A stretch of DNA of 64,000 nucleotides, taken from Talpa occidentalis. Its lineage: Eukaryota > Chordata > Mammalia > Eulipotyphla > Talpidae. Of the stretch, positions 45,779-57,975 are shown piece after piece. The stretch is taken from positions 117,170,615 to 117,234,614 of the forward strand of contig NW_023603184.1 in the NCBI RefSeq assembly GCF_014898055.3, written 5' to 3'. The translations under genes were made by a program, and so were the position numbers. The notes under the pieces are model-generated. The model did not search any database. It saw nothing but the letters and a program-made list of their open reading frames with translations, and was not told the origin of the DNA. The number at the start of each line of letters is the position of its first letter. Within the stretch, counting starts at the first letter, position 1.

Positions 45779-48185
45779 ATTTTTTTTAAAAAGTAATGTA
45801 TGGGGGAATTTTAACCACCTGGACACTTATTTGAGTCCCCTGTTTTATACTAGAGGACATGGGAAAAGTATGCAGTCTTGCTGAAATAGCTCCCCCCAAT
45901 CTTGAAGACAGAATAATGCAGGAGATATCTCTTCCTGATTTAATTTTCACCAAGAAAGAGGAACTTCCCTGCTGAATCTGAAATAATGGAAACTTTTAAA
46001 GAAAGCATCCAGGACATTTTAGTAACTAAGTAAAGGCTACCAAAGTATACCCTAGGTTTTAAAAAATTATATTGAAAAACATTTTAAGAAGCAGTGGCTG
46101 TTATAGTCTCCAGGGGGTTCCATGGCCAGAAAACTTAAGGGAGGTAGAGAGTAAAAATGGAAAATCTGATAATACAATCACAAAAGATACTGATGAGGAA
46201 AATAAAGAGTCAGTATCCAAGGAAACCAGTGTGGTTGCTTAGGGCTTTCTTTCTGATGAGCTTCAATTTAAATGAAACGTGTGCAAAATATGAAGGGAAG
46301 AACATGTAACTAAAGTTGAATACAAAGGAGAAGCAATATGAGAATAAGACTAAGAGGCTGAAATAGCTGATATTTCTTATCTATACTATGGACACTAAAG
46401 AGTTTCCTTTTATACGTGCATTAACTATGTATATGTATATGTATGATATAAATGCTATATCCCAGAAAAATATACTATATCATAGTAAGATGCAATTTCA
46501 TAGTAAAAAAGATTTTTTTTAATGATGGATAAAACGATACACTGCTAAATGTGATAAAATGGTGGTTTGCTTCCATTTCTCTCCACTGGGAGAATTATCT
46601 TCACATTAGGAAGGATAGCATCATAAAGAGGTAATTGAAGCACAAAAGAAAAGCAAAGATTATGAGAGCATTTAGTCCTTTTAAATGAATGTTCAAGTCA
46701 AGACACAGATGAATTACATTTGAAAGGTTGTGAAACAAATCATTCTGGGTAATCAGTGGGAAATGATGGTGAATAGAGGAAGTCCCATAAGATCAGAGAT
46801 GAGCAAATGACCCAATTTTCAAAAATGAATAAAAGTCAAAGTATGGAAACCAAAAAGTTGTTAGAGAATTATTAATGCTGCAGAATGTCACAAAATATTG
46901 TTAAACTATTACTTTGGAACCTCTAGTAAGGGGTGAACAGGCAAACCGAATGAATGAATGAATGAATGAATGAATGAGTAAATAAACAAGTAACACCAAG
47001 AGTGCACTCAGACTAAAGCACACCAAGACAATCTTACATTGCTAGGGAGTTTATAATATTTCAATTAAAACACTCCAAATTGTTTCATCTTGCCCTTGTA
47101 GCTCTGACAGAGAATATGCAAAAAAATGTAGAACATTTGGATGAATTTGGAGCTATGGGTTCCCTATGTTTATGACTCTGATCACAGATCAGTAGGACAG
47201 ACTCTAGAGTCATAGCCTCCCTTTTTGGCTCTGCTCCATTCAGCTCAGCCTTTTTTCTATTAATGTCTTAGCTGAAATCTGCTGTGTCCTTTTCAAATAT
47301 GTAGCAGACCAAAAGCTGAGAAAACAGACCTCTTATCTGTGACACCAGAAACAGGACATATATTGATTTTGACAGGCTAGAGGGATGAGGCAAACCTGTT
47401 ATAACAAAATTTAGCTGGGATAAATGAAAAATCCTAGGTTTTTGTTGGGATAGTAATAATACATGTTGAAGATTAGAGAGCTTTCTTGACAGCAATTCAT
47501 GTGACAATGACTTGGAAGCTTTAGTCAACTACAAATTGACTGAGCTGACACATATGTGGAAGGGCCTTATGGTGTCTGGCAGATAGCAGGCACACACTGA
47601 AGAGTTGTTTGTTTTATTGAAGCTCACTTTCAGCCAACCACATGACTGAACTGTGAAGTTGTGGGCTGAACTGCAGGAGTTTGGTGTCCACATTGAAGGA
47701 GATAGTATTCCCATAGCACTCAGGACTGGCTAGATAATTCACAGAGCATTTTTTCTGTTCTGAGTTCCTCAATAAAAGAAGTAAACTGGTAAAATATGTT
47801 TCACTTTAAAATCATGTGACCAGAATGGTGTCATATGAGGAAAACAAAATGTGGACATGAGAGTGGGTGAGATTTAACAGGAGAAAAGAATGCTTAGTTT
47901 AAGCACTATAAAGTTATTTAACAGGTTGTCAAGAAGAGGGAAATTTTTAATATTTAAATTCCACAGGAAGAGCTGAGAGCAGATGAAAAAGAAGACAAAA
48001 ATTTTCATCTCAAAACAAGAAAGAATTTTATAATTTCAGATTTCCAACAAGGAAAAATATGGTGTCATTAAATGCTGATACTGTACATGTCCAGCAGAGG
48101 CCAGGAAGCTATAAGGGGATTTCTGAATTGGGTAGACACTAGTTTTATTAGGTCCTGTGGTTTCTACCAAGTCAATTCAGGGAAA
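45779..48185. other. Unannotated sequence with AATG microsatellite
   Basis: A (GAAT)n tract lies at about 46950-46978. No recognised gene. The frames at 47268-47528 and 47529-47714 on the minus strand lack any domain or neighbour support. Confidence 0.35.
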
Positions 48186-48189
48186 ATTT

Positions 48190-48600
48190 ATTGAACATTT
48201 ACTATGTGGAAGGCAAGCTCCCCACTTTGGGGTTTTATAAAAAATGAATTAAATAAAGACTTTAACTAAAACATACTTCTAATTTTGTAGTTGAGCTGAA
48301 GTGAGCACTCCATGAATTTTAACACTATGGAACTTACAGATAAGTGATTTTTAAGAGTCACACAGTGCTCTGGAAGCAGAGAAAGGGAATGGTGTAGAAA
48401 TGTTTCAATGAACTGGGCTCCAAGGATGTGTAAGATTTTTACAGCATATAATTGGTGAGGAAAAGGGGTAGTAAATTAATTCCATATAGATGGGAAAATT
48501 GTAGCAACGATAGCGAAATGAGAGAGAAGATAAACAAAAAGTTGTTTAGCTTGAATAAAGTGTGAGGGTAAAGGGGAAGTGCATTTGCAAAGGTGATCAA
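48190..48600 (-). repeat. L2-type LINE relic
   Basis: 'aatttattgaacatttacta' and 'tgtggaaggcaagctcccca', then 'ctctggaagcagagaaaggg' and 'gggaagtgcatttgcaaagg', follow L2 3' antisense order ('tttattgagcacctactatgtgccaggc', 'acagccagtgcaaagg'). Confidence 0.5.
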
Positions 48601-50117
48601 AATCGAGGCAATTAAGTACACCTGTAGTTATTAACTATCCTCTATATTCCATGGTACTACGTGATGTTATTTACAGATAACAACTTTCAATCCTCCTAGG
48701 TTTTCATGAGTAAATATAACTGAAAAGTTGGTATAGAATCAGGTATGTTATCATACTGTGATCACATAAACCAGAAACACACCTGTAATTTTCAGGCAGT
48801 GTAGTCTTCCTAAGAAATATAAGAAAACAGTTCCTTAGGATACTTTAGACTTTTTTTTTGAGACTCATAAGGAGAAAGGAAGAGTTTTCTGTATAATTCC
48901 ATTATATATAAGTTTAAAATATTATATATAGGAACTTATATGAAAATGTGGTTTTGTAAAATGTAAACATTATATAAATGCAAGATGTCTTATGTTTGTT
49001 ACATGCAAATTGAAAACTGGGACTCTCCTAGAAATTACCTTAACCTGGCATATGGCGATAATACTGGTGAACGAATTATTTCTCAGTAAGCCCAATATAG
49101 TGTCTTTGGTGTGAAGATCATATATATTTTACAACATTGAAGATACCACCTTTTTGTTTCTTACTTTAAAGCCATGAAGGAAAAAAGATACATGAATTTC
49201 TATCAGAAATTATTGTCATTATTGGGGCTAAAAATTTATGTCTGAATATTGAGAAGTGATGAGAGTAGCAATTATTAAACTTTCTAATTGGAAACTAAAC
49301 TTCTATTGTGAATGATAAAAAATTGTTAACTAAAAAAAAAATCCATGGTCTGAAACACAAGACTGCTAGGATTTATTCCGTGCGCACTGAGTATTTAATA
49401 GTCTTACAGAGTCAGGCTTATACCTATAGATTGAAAGAATGTTTTCTTTTATTAAAAGCCACCACCAACACAGTGGACTAGATGATAATCACGAACCCAT
49501 CACCGAGGATGTGTCACAAGATTCCAACCAGATACCAATCAACAAATTCCCTCATTGATCAAATTTCAATCTAGTTATTAAGGACAATTGTATAAAAATT
49601 CTTCCTTCTCTAGGAAAGTCATTAACTAGTTAATGACAATAGTTCTTTTGTGTCCTGCCAGATGACTTCAATATTTTATGTTATTTGATAATATTAAAAA
49701 TTAGGAGATTTTGCATAAAAATCTAGCTCTCCAGTTTCCCAATAAAAAAGCAGGTGATCTATAGAGCATGTGTGGATAAAATTCATGCAGGACACTACTA
49801 GGGAAATTAACTTATTGATGCTCATTCATTTAACACGAAGTAAGCTCTGAAAACGACACAGATTTTTAAAACCCTCTATTACTCCATTTTATTTTAAACA
49901 ACCATACTGTCCACTTACCTGCCTGATCTGTTTCTCTAATCTAGTTTTGATCTTTTGTTTCTCTGAGAGTTAGCAGCAAAGTTGAGTTTTGGAAAGCTGC
50001 TCAAATTCCACCCTGAAGATATAGTTTATTGCTTAGAACTGTAACAATATTTTACACCCCAGGTACCTCTGGTGTATGGGGATCATTACATCCAATTTGA
50101 TTTATTTTGTTCCTATT
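48601..50117. other. Unannotated AT-rich sequence
   Basis: Includes TATATA-rich text at 48900-48930. Nothing recognised. Confidence 0.35.
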
Positions 50118-50132
50118 AAAAAGTACAAAAAG

Positions 50133-50440
50133 GGGCCTCCCCGGTGGCGCAGCGGTTGAGCGCTGGGTTGCGAAGCTGCCGGCAGCCTCTGCAGCGCCGG
50201 TTCCATCCCTGGCTGCTCCCCGGACCCTGGAGGCGGGTCCCACATGGCACATAGACCTCTCCTGCCGCCCGCTGCTCCCCTCTGCATTGTACTTGGGTCC
50301 TTCTGCCTGCTCTGCTCCCCGCTCTGGCTCTGGTGAATTCTCTCACCTCCCGCGCTTCTGGCTGTACCCAGTGCTTGTATAAATAAATGAATAAATAAAT
50401 CTTTAAAAAACAAAAAATAAATAAATAAAATAATAAAAAA
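50133..50440 (+). mobile_element. SINE, young type
   Basis: Head 'gggcctccccggtggcgcag', A-box-like 'tggcgcagcggttgagcgc', full body, and 'gtataaataaatgaataaat' tail extended by (ATAA)n. Target duplication 'aaaaagtacaaaaag' on both sides. Four overlapping frames of 66-120 codons on both strands are SINE translations. Confidence 0.95.
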
Positions 50441-51955
50441 AAGTACAAAAAGTTATAGAAATCACTATCAGTCTTCATCTATTTTTGTAAATGTTTTTAT
50501 GTATTGATTTATGCACAACCATAGGAGAAAATTAAAGTCATTAGTGAGTAGCTGCATTTATTGTAGTTGCTGTGGACTTCAATGACAAAATTTTCTTAAT
50601 TTACATACATTGCAAATTTTGTATTTATTCCTTTTTTTTAATATCATGGGTGGCTAAACATTCACATAATATGCTTTTACCTTGCATCAGTTGAACTTCA
50701 AGAAAAATTAATTGCATTCATCATTTCTTGATTTATGTCTTTCTGTAATTTAAGTATCCCCATGACAACCACCAATTTTCACTAATTTCTGAGTAGTGTT
50801 ATCATCTTCTGTAGAATTTTCTGCACTGATGTGATTTCTTTGTAGAATAGAAGACCTATATTCTCTTTTTGGTGATATTAATAGTCACCTTGAATTTAGA
50901 ATGAAAGAATATATAGCTGATTATTTCACTTGACTTTTTATTTCATAAAGTCCTGCTCTTAGGTGAGTTTGTGTTTTATTTAAACCTTTATGAGCTTACA
51001 TAAGGAGCTACATTATAAAAATTAACACTACATGTATTATTGAATTATTTTTAAACTTCAGCTGATATCTTAATATTTACTCAATTATAAATCTTGTGTT
51101 ACTTGGTAGGAAAAACATAATTCCTGAGGTTTTTTTTTTTTTCAATTTCTGTTCAAGTATACTAAGGAGAACAAGAAAAAGTCTCATTCATAAGGACTTG
51201 TACTTCTTCCCAAATATTCACCATCATCATCAATCACATCTTCTAATTTCATTTATTATATATCACTTGGAAAATTTTACCCTCCCTCTATTTTAAAGAA
51301 GATTAATATGAAAATTGAATATTTTTAATTACTAAGGGCATAGTATTGGAGAATAGGTACGTGGATTTATTTGAAGTTAAAAAATTATTTATATATTTTA
51401 ATTTTTCTATTTTTATCCTATTTTCTGCTTTGAGTATCCCAATAATAGTAGAGAAGAGACTGAAATTACTTTTAGCTTACCACTCTCTTCTCTAGTAATA
51501 CTTTACTGAGTTATTTCCCATACTTCTTTTAACTTGATTCTGTTCTTTGTTTTGTAAGCAATCACAAAATTGGCTAATTTATGCACATGCATATGTGTAC
51601 ACATGTATAACATATTTGAATGTGCATGTATATTTCAAATTTGTGCTGATAATAGTTTGGATCTTATTCCAGAGAAAGTGAATGACAATAGATTAATTTA
51701 TTCAAAAGTAATAAGGACAAATATAGAAGTGTTTTCCTTTCATTCAGCTTTTTTTGTCACCTTATTCAAAGAAAAAACAATGCTTCTATACATGCTACTA
51801 TTAGGTGGTTTGTTAAACCACCTAATTATACATGTTTGTATAATTAAAACTATTAAATATCATAAAATTCCCTATTAAATATCATACTCATTTGTGAGAT
51901 TATTTCTAACCTGACTTTGTAGATGGCAACTGTTCTGTTTGAAAGATGAAAGTAA
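50441..51955. other. Unannotated AT-rich sequence
   Basis: No gene recognised; contains the perfect hairpin at 51800-51826. Confidence 0.35.
51800..51826. repeat. Perfect short hairpin
   Basis: Arms 'attaggtggttt' and 'aaaccacctaat' are exact reverse complements, 12 bp each, with a 3-base loop. Followed at about 51852-51885 by a direct repeat of 'tattaaatatcata'. Confidence 0.85.
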
Positions 51956-51959
51956 TTTA

Positions 51960-52129
51960 TGGAAACAACCTAAGCACCTAAGGATGAATGGGTAGATTAA
52001 GAAGATGTGGTAAATTTACACAGATATGGTAAACTTACTACTCAGTTATTAAAAAAGATGAACCCTTGCCATTTGGGACAACATGGATGGAGCTGGAGTG
52101 TAGGAGTTGATGCTAAATAAAAGAAAGTT
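51960..52129 (+). mobile_element. L1 3' fragment, part 1
   Basis: 'aacctaagcacctaaggatg', 'gggtagattaagaagatgtg', 'aacccttgccatttgggaca' and 'acatggatggagctgga' are L1 ORF2 C-terminal phrases. Split by the SINE at 52130. Confidence 0.85.
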
Positions 52130-52394
52130 GGGCCTCCCTGGTGGCTCAAGGGGTTAAGCACAGCACTATGAAGCAATCTGCAGCCACTGCAGCACGAGTT
52201 CTATCTTCAGCCAGGGAGGTGACCCACATGGCAAAGCAGACCTCGACTGTCTCATCTGCTGCTCCCCTCAGCAGTGCATTTCAGTCAAACTGCCTGTTCT
52301 CCTCCACATCGGTCTCTGGTGAATCCTCTCAACCTCCATACCTCTGGCCTGTACCCCAGTTCTTGTATGCATAAATAAATAAATCTTTAAAAAA
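52130..52394 (+). mobile_element. SINE, older type, inserted in L1
   Basis: Head 'gggcctccctggtggctcaa', B-box-like 'gagttctatcttcagc', 'catctgctgctcccctcagc' body, 'gcataaataaataaatcttt' tail. Target duplication 'aaagaaagttg' before and 'aaagaaaattg' after. Confidence 0.92.
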
Positions 52395-52650
52395 GAAAAG
52401 AAAAGAAAATTGAAGGAGAAAGACAAATATCTCACTTTTATATGGAAAATAAAGAAATAAAACATGGTGTCAGGTGAAACCAAAAACACAAACCCTAGAA
52501 ATCTGACTGTGAAACTGAGCCTACCAAAGGGGGAGGAAAGAAGATGGTTAAAAAGTGTTGGTGGGGGATAATTTATTTCTGTTCCTTTTCTCCTCAATAA
52601 ACCTTTTCTTTCTCTAAACAAACAAACAAAAAAGCATTGGGGGGGCATGA
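52395..52650 (+). mobile_element. L1 3' fragment, part 2
   Basis: 'agaaagacaaatatctcact', 'aaaccctagaaatctgactg' and 'gcctaccaaagggggaggaa' continue the L1 end. The 126-codon minus-strand frame at 52268-52648 straddles the SINE and L1 and is not a gene. Confidence 0.7.
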
Positions 52651-53110
52651 AGAACAGGAGATATCAAGTATCATATCAGTTTGTTCTTATTATGTCACTA
52701 TGACACCACTAGATTTTGGGACCCTTTCAAAGAAAGAAGAAAAAAATTGAAAAATAGCTTATCAGTTGTTAAAGTGAACTAATTAACTGAAAACTCCCCA
52801 TATCTATATGGCACCAGATGAGTGAAATAAAACATGTTTACTTCTGTATTTATAAAATAAATGAACTCACAAAGACGATATAAAAGTAAGACCCTGAAGA
52901 ATCTTCATAAAAACATCACACAAGAGAAAATAACTGATATACTAGCATCAGAGAAGGTGCTATCCCTATATAGCAAATATAAGAAAATTTTAAATCTATA
53001 CAGTCAGAACAAAAACAGATTATTCTCAATAAAAGGTAACATAAAAATGTTATAAAAAATGATTAACAGAAATTCCAGATTTGGGTTTTTAAATGTCTGA
53101 TATTTGATAT
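52651..53110. other. Unannotated AT-rich sequence
   Basis: Nothing recognised; a 64-codon lysine-rich frame at 52861-53055 is unsupported. Confidence 0.3.
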
Positions 53111-53111
53111 A

Positions 53112-53378
53112 TTTTTTTAAAGATTTATTTATTTATTTATACAAGCACTGGGTACAGTCAGAAGCACGGGAGGGTGAGAGAATTCATCAGAGCCAGAGGG
53201 GAAAGCAGAGCAGGCAGACCAATGAAGTACACTGCTGAGGGGAGCAGCGGGCGCGGCAGGAGAGGTCGGTGCGCCATGTGAGACCCTCGCCCGGTGGCCG
53301 GGGTTCGAACCTGTGCTGCAGAGGCTGCTGGCAGCTTTGCAACCCAGCGCTCAATCGCTGCGCCACCAGGGAGGCCCT
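53112..53378 (-). mobile_element. SINE, young type
   Basis: Left tail 'aaagatttatttatttattt', right head 'ctgcgccaccagggaggccc', B-box-like 'ggggttcgaacc' in reverse. Target duplication 'tgatatttgata' and 'tgacatttgata' (one mismatch). Confidence 0.94.
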
Positions 53379-54234
53379 GACATTTGATAATTTTTAATAT
53401 TGGGCTACATTACAACATGACACTGAATGGGTGTGGAAGGAGGAAAAAGGCTGAGAATTAATGGCTTAAAAACTATTTAAATTAATTTTCCACATTGACT
53501 TTAAGTGATAATTAAGTTAGATTTTTAGTGTCTGATGACAGCATTTCCCTTACAGCCTGATTCGCAAGCTCTTTCACCAAGTGTCTGCTTAGTCATCTGC
53601 TTAGTCATGTGGACTGCTACATTTCTGATTCATTGAGAGAATGTGAATATCCTATTTTTTGAATTTGTAAGCTGTATAGAGTCCCATAGCGACAGCCTGT
53701 AATTTGTGTGTGTGTCTGAATGTGTAAATTATTTTCCAATTGCACATTTTTTAGCAACACTTTTAAAACTAAAAAAAAAAAAAAATCTTCCAACATACCA
53801 TTGGGAAATATTGGCTAGAGAAACTTGCATAAGAACACCCAGTGTCATATTAATGGTTGGTGACTACCCTTGAACGGCTTTCCCCATTTACGGGGAAAAG
53901 ATAAGCAATATTGGTTTCTGAGGTTGTATGGGAATTTTTTATTTTAGGAGTTCAAAGGAAGAACTGTAATTACAATAAAGGAAACGTAAGCATTTCCATT
54001 TTAATTTTCAAGACCTCATATGAGGTTTCTATTTTTAACTAGAATAACATATTCACTGAGACAACGTTTAGATACTACGATATATAAAGATCACAATGGA
54101 CTGCACTTTAGCTTACCACTTTTGGGGGTAATCTTCATGTTTAAAATAGCTTCCAGGCTTTCCTTTGCAACATTATTGGTATCAGTAGCCACAGAAATAA
54201 GGAGAAACTCATATAGGTATTCAAAATATGGAGT
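53379..54234. other. Unannotated sequence
   Basis: Contains a 12-bp tandem duplication 'tctgcttagtca' at 53584-53609 and an A-run at 53772-53786. No gene recognised. Confidence 0.35.
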
Positions 54235-54494
54235 GGGGTCTCCCTGGTGGTGCAGGGGTTAAAGACAGTGCTAGCAAGCTATCACCAGCCACTGAAGCAC
54301 AAATTGATCCTGGGCCGGCCAGGGAGCTAACCCACATGGACTCTTCTGCCTCGCCTGCTGCTCCCCTCAGCAGTGTGTTTCAGTAGATCTGCATGTTCTG
54401 TTCACCACTCTATCTCTGGTGAATCCTCTCACCCCCCACACCTCTGGCTTACACTCCAGTTCTTATGTGCATAAATAAATAAATCTTTAAAAAA
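54235..54494 (+). mobile_element. SINE, older type
   Basis: Head 'ggggtctccctggtggtgca', weak B-box 'aaattgatcctgggcc', 'gcataaataaataaatcttt' tail. Target duplication 'aaaatatggagt' and 'aaaatatagcat' (imperfect). Confidence 0.88.
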
Positions 54495-57164
54495 TATAGC
54501 ATGATCTCTAATAGTTATGGTAAAGATTAAGTCATCATGAGTATCCATATACCCAGATCCATAAACACACTTTAGGCTCCTCATAGCCTAAAGACTTGTA
54601 GTGACAAGTATTGTGATTCAGTTATCTTTGTGTTTTGTTTTCAACTGATATTAAAGAGAATTAATATCCAGTTGAGCTACATTTTGATTCAATTTCAAGT
54701 AACCCTTCAATCTCATTATAACCAAATCCAACACTTGACTAGGATCCCATGGAAGCATTTTCCTGACTTCCAACATCACTGCCATTAGTTATTGAATGGC
54801 TATGATTTTTTAAGCAGTAAGCAGTTTGTCTTTTGTTTGTTTGTTTGTTTGTTTGTTTTACATCCCCAAGGTACAAACAAATGAATATAGTACTGTATTA
54901 ATGCCTATTTCACAAAACTGCTTCAGTTGTGATATACATTTTTAATATAATAAACTGACTGCATTATGAAGAAAAATTCCAGAACGAATACACTCATAAA
55001 AATTCATTGGTTATGCCTGTTTCTCAATTAAGGAGTCTGTCTATAGAGCTTAGGAGAATTGCTTATAATGAATGGAAAGCTCCATCATGTTTCCCACTAT
55101 CGCTGCAGCTAGTGCTTATATTTAGGTTTCATAGACATAGCAATCTGGGCTATATTTTAAAGGCAAGTTCCACTGACCTTTCTGTTCTGTTCATCAGGAT
55201 TGAAAAGATAAGAGTCTGATGTTTTAAATCCTGTTACTATTCCATTTGGAAAAGCAGTAATGTTATTTGTCCAACTATAACATGCATTCTGAAGAGGGGC
55301 CTGATCAGAAAGGTTTCATAGTTTCCACTACAATGTGAATGTCATCATAGGAGAAGACAAGGTTATCAGAAATTATAATCATGCATTTGATCGACAGTCC
55401 ATGGAGAAACTTGAGATTTCTGTCCCCCTAAGGTTTCTATTTTCTTGCCTTGTCCTTCTTTCCACACTTGACATGGTACAGAATTTTGACAATTGCAGAA
55501 CATCTCTGGAGTACTTATTACTCTGCCTGTGATCTCCTTGCCTATGTGGAGCTGAGTGATAAGTCATTGCCTACTATCAGAAGAGCCTTTAAAAAGGCAG
55601 TTTATTCTTTGTTATTACCGAAGAATGCTACAGTGAGTGATCTGAGGAAGTCCAAGTGGCCAAAGGACACATTTTAAATTTGTTTTGTTCTGAGGCATTA
55701 CAGAGTAAAGGCATGGTGAGAAATTAATCTGGTCGGCAAGAACGTGCAGGGGACACAAAGCATCTGTTGGCTGCCTCTGGAATAAAAACACTGCATTTGT
55801 CTAGACATTATTTATGATCCGTTTTTGGCATAACTAGTTGTTACTGCTGAAAGCCAAATTATAGCAGCCTTGTGTAACAGATTACCTCAAAAGAAGACAA
55901 ATTCTAGAGCGGATCGTTTTTTTAAAAATATTTAAACAAATGTATTTTTAGATTATCTTCTTTGTCCAGCAGGTCCCTAAGTCCCACAGCATTTCCAGTT
56001 TCTTTCTTCTCTTCTCTTCTCTTTTTTTTAGAATGACAAGAAAACCACAAAAAGAAGCAAAAAAAGAAAAGGGGAATGGTTTACTTTCCCCCCATTCCCA
56101 GAGATCACATCCCCCCAATCATTACATGAGTACAGTTATCAGGATTTTAATTTTGCCTTCAAATCCCGTTCATTGTTGAACAGGCTCTGGGAGGGCAGGA
56201 GGGGTTGTGGGTTATGTGTGGGCCCTTGAGAAGGGGGCTGAGTCCCTCAGGATGACGTTCAGTGAAAGCTGATCCAGAAGTGTTCCTTAGCCTGATGAGT
56301 GTATTTCAGCTTCACATCAACATTTTTTTTTTCTTTATTGCAATTTAATTTGCACAAAAAGGAAGCAGGGCTCTTCTGCCTCCAAAAATATGTACGAGTG
56401 GGTGTATAAGAGCGACAAAGACAAGCAGAGTGAGGGGATAGGAAGGAGAAAATGAAGAAAAAGCCCGGTTATGTTTGTTCTGTTTTTCAAGCTCCATTTG
56501 GGTCTTTTCTTTATTAGAGTATAGTGCTTATTAAAGGCTCTTCTAGGAGATTTTTAATATTTGAAGAAATGGAGCTGTGAACTAAAAAGCTGGGGGGAAA
56601 TTAAGGCACATCTAATCTAGAAAATGCCTTGGTTATGAAGTTTTGAATAAGAAAACTTAATGTGTCAAGTTCTTTCTATACTGGCACCATATAATTGGAC
56701 TCAAAATTAGCGTTTACGTAATAGTAATAATGGTTACACTGCTCCCTCAAGAAACAGTGGAAAATAACCAGTGGTGATAAGTGTTTTAATCACACCTTCC
56801 AAAGAAAGGAGTGTCCTCATAAATATATCTTATATTTAACATATATAATTTTACATGATTTCTCAGTGAAGGGGTTATTTCTATATTGTTACAGACATGA
56901 TCCAATGAAGACAAAATATTACATAGCTTTCAACTACAATAAATTGGTATTTTGTAACCTGCATTTAGTACAACTTTTACATTCTGTTGACTGATAGATG
57001 GCCATTGTAGAACAATTGCGTCTAAATTTCTAGAAACCAATGTCTTGTGGCATGTACTATGTATTACGGATAGTAATAAATTCTATTTGTGATTTTTGAG
57101 ACATATCTTGTTCTTCCACATATGGAAAATATGGTTGAAAATAAAACTAAGAATTACTGGGTGG
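54495..57164. other. Long unique block with TTTG microsatellite
   Basis: About 2.7 kb with no recognised transposon apart from a (TTTG)n run at about 54832-54859. The part at 55000-55680 has the most complex sequence. Frames at 55007-55219, 55335-55532 and 55450-55677 overlap on the same strand in different frames and lack splice or domain support. Confidence 0.35.
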
Positions 57165-57428
57165 GGGCCTCCCTGGTGGCACAGTGGTTAAAGTCTCAGC
57201 GCTAGTGAGCTATCATCAGCCACAGTGGCATGAGTTTGATCCCCAGCCAGGGAGCAACCCACATGGCACAGCAGACCTCTCCTGTCTTGCCCACTGCCCC
57301 CCTCAGCAGTGTATTTCAGTAGATCTTCCTGTTTCTGTTCCCCACTCTGTCTCTGGTGAATCTTCTCATTCCCCCCTGCACCTCTGGCCTGTACCTCAGT
57401 TCTTGTAGCATAAATAAATTTAAAAAAA
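57165..57428 (+). mobile_element. SINE, older type
   Basis: Head 'gggcctccctggtggcacag', B-box-like 'gagtttgatccccagcc', end 'cctgtacctcagttcttgta', short 'gcataaataaatttaaaaaa' tail. I could not find a convincing target duplication. Confidence 0.88.
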
Positions 57429-57765
57429 GAAAAAATGCTAAACATTGTTTAAAAAAATAAGTTCACCATGAACTAGGTGTTACAACATTATTTCCTTTGA
57501 GTTTTTCTCTCCTAGAAACCACTTATTATCTAGGTTAAAACCCCAGGAATCCATTTTTTTAAAGCTCTCCAGATGTTCCCATTTCCAGCAATAATGGGAA
57601 TCAGAGAACCAAACAACATTTAAAGATGATGATCATGACTATTGTATAGAGACTTTTTCAGAAAAGCTAAAAGTTCCATTTTTACAAGTTAATTGTGAAA
57701 TATAAAAACTGAGTCTAGGAGCAAATATGCTGATTAGAGAATAGGAAGGGAAGTATGGAAAAGAT
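57429..57765. other. Unannotated sequence
   Basis: Nothing recognised. Confidence 0.3.
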
Positions 57766-57769
57766 GAAA

Positions 57770-57975
57770 TATATTTTTTTATGTATGGAAAATAAAAGAA
57801 GAGCTGATTGGAGTTTAGGAGTCATTTTAAAAGATTTGTGTTCTAAGGGTTCTTTGGGTGGTGGGTACACTCTGGCAACAATGCCTGAAGGAAGGGGGAA
57901 TCCTATACTTCTATTATGGAAACAATGATGTAAACCAACATTAACTCAATAAAAAAATGTTTATCAAAAAAAAGT
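57770..57975 (+). mobile_element. L1 3' end
   Basis: 'aagggttctttgggtggtgg' and 'gtacactctggcaacaatgc', then 'gatgtaaaccaacattaact' with 'caataaaaaaa' and an A-tail, is an L1 3' UTR end of the type seen at 13963 and 40495. Confidence 0.6.

Noticed and set aside
46950..46978. Short direct repeats as a CRISPR-like array
   Set aside because: It is a plain GAAT microsatellite with no spacers, in mammalian DNA.
50116..50478. 120-codon and 103-codon minus-strand frames
   Set aside because: Both run through the SINE at 50133 in reverse. They resemble other SINE-derived frames in the window and are not genes.
52268..52648. 126-codon minus-strand frame
   Set aside because: It starts in a SINE and crosses L1 3' sequence, with a Phe-rich composition from A-rich template DNA.
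55450..55677. 75-codon frame that looks moderately protein-like
   Set aside because: The composition is plausible, but no family is recognised and overlapping frames on the same strand compete. Kept only as a low-interest finding.
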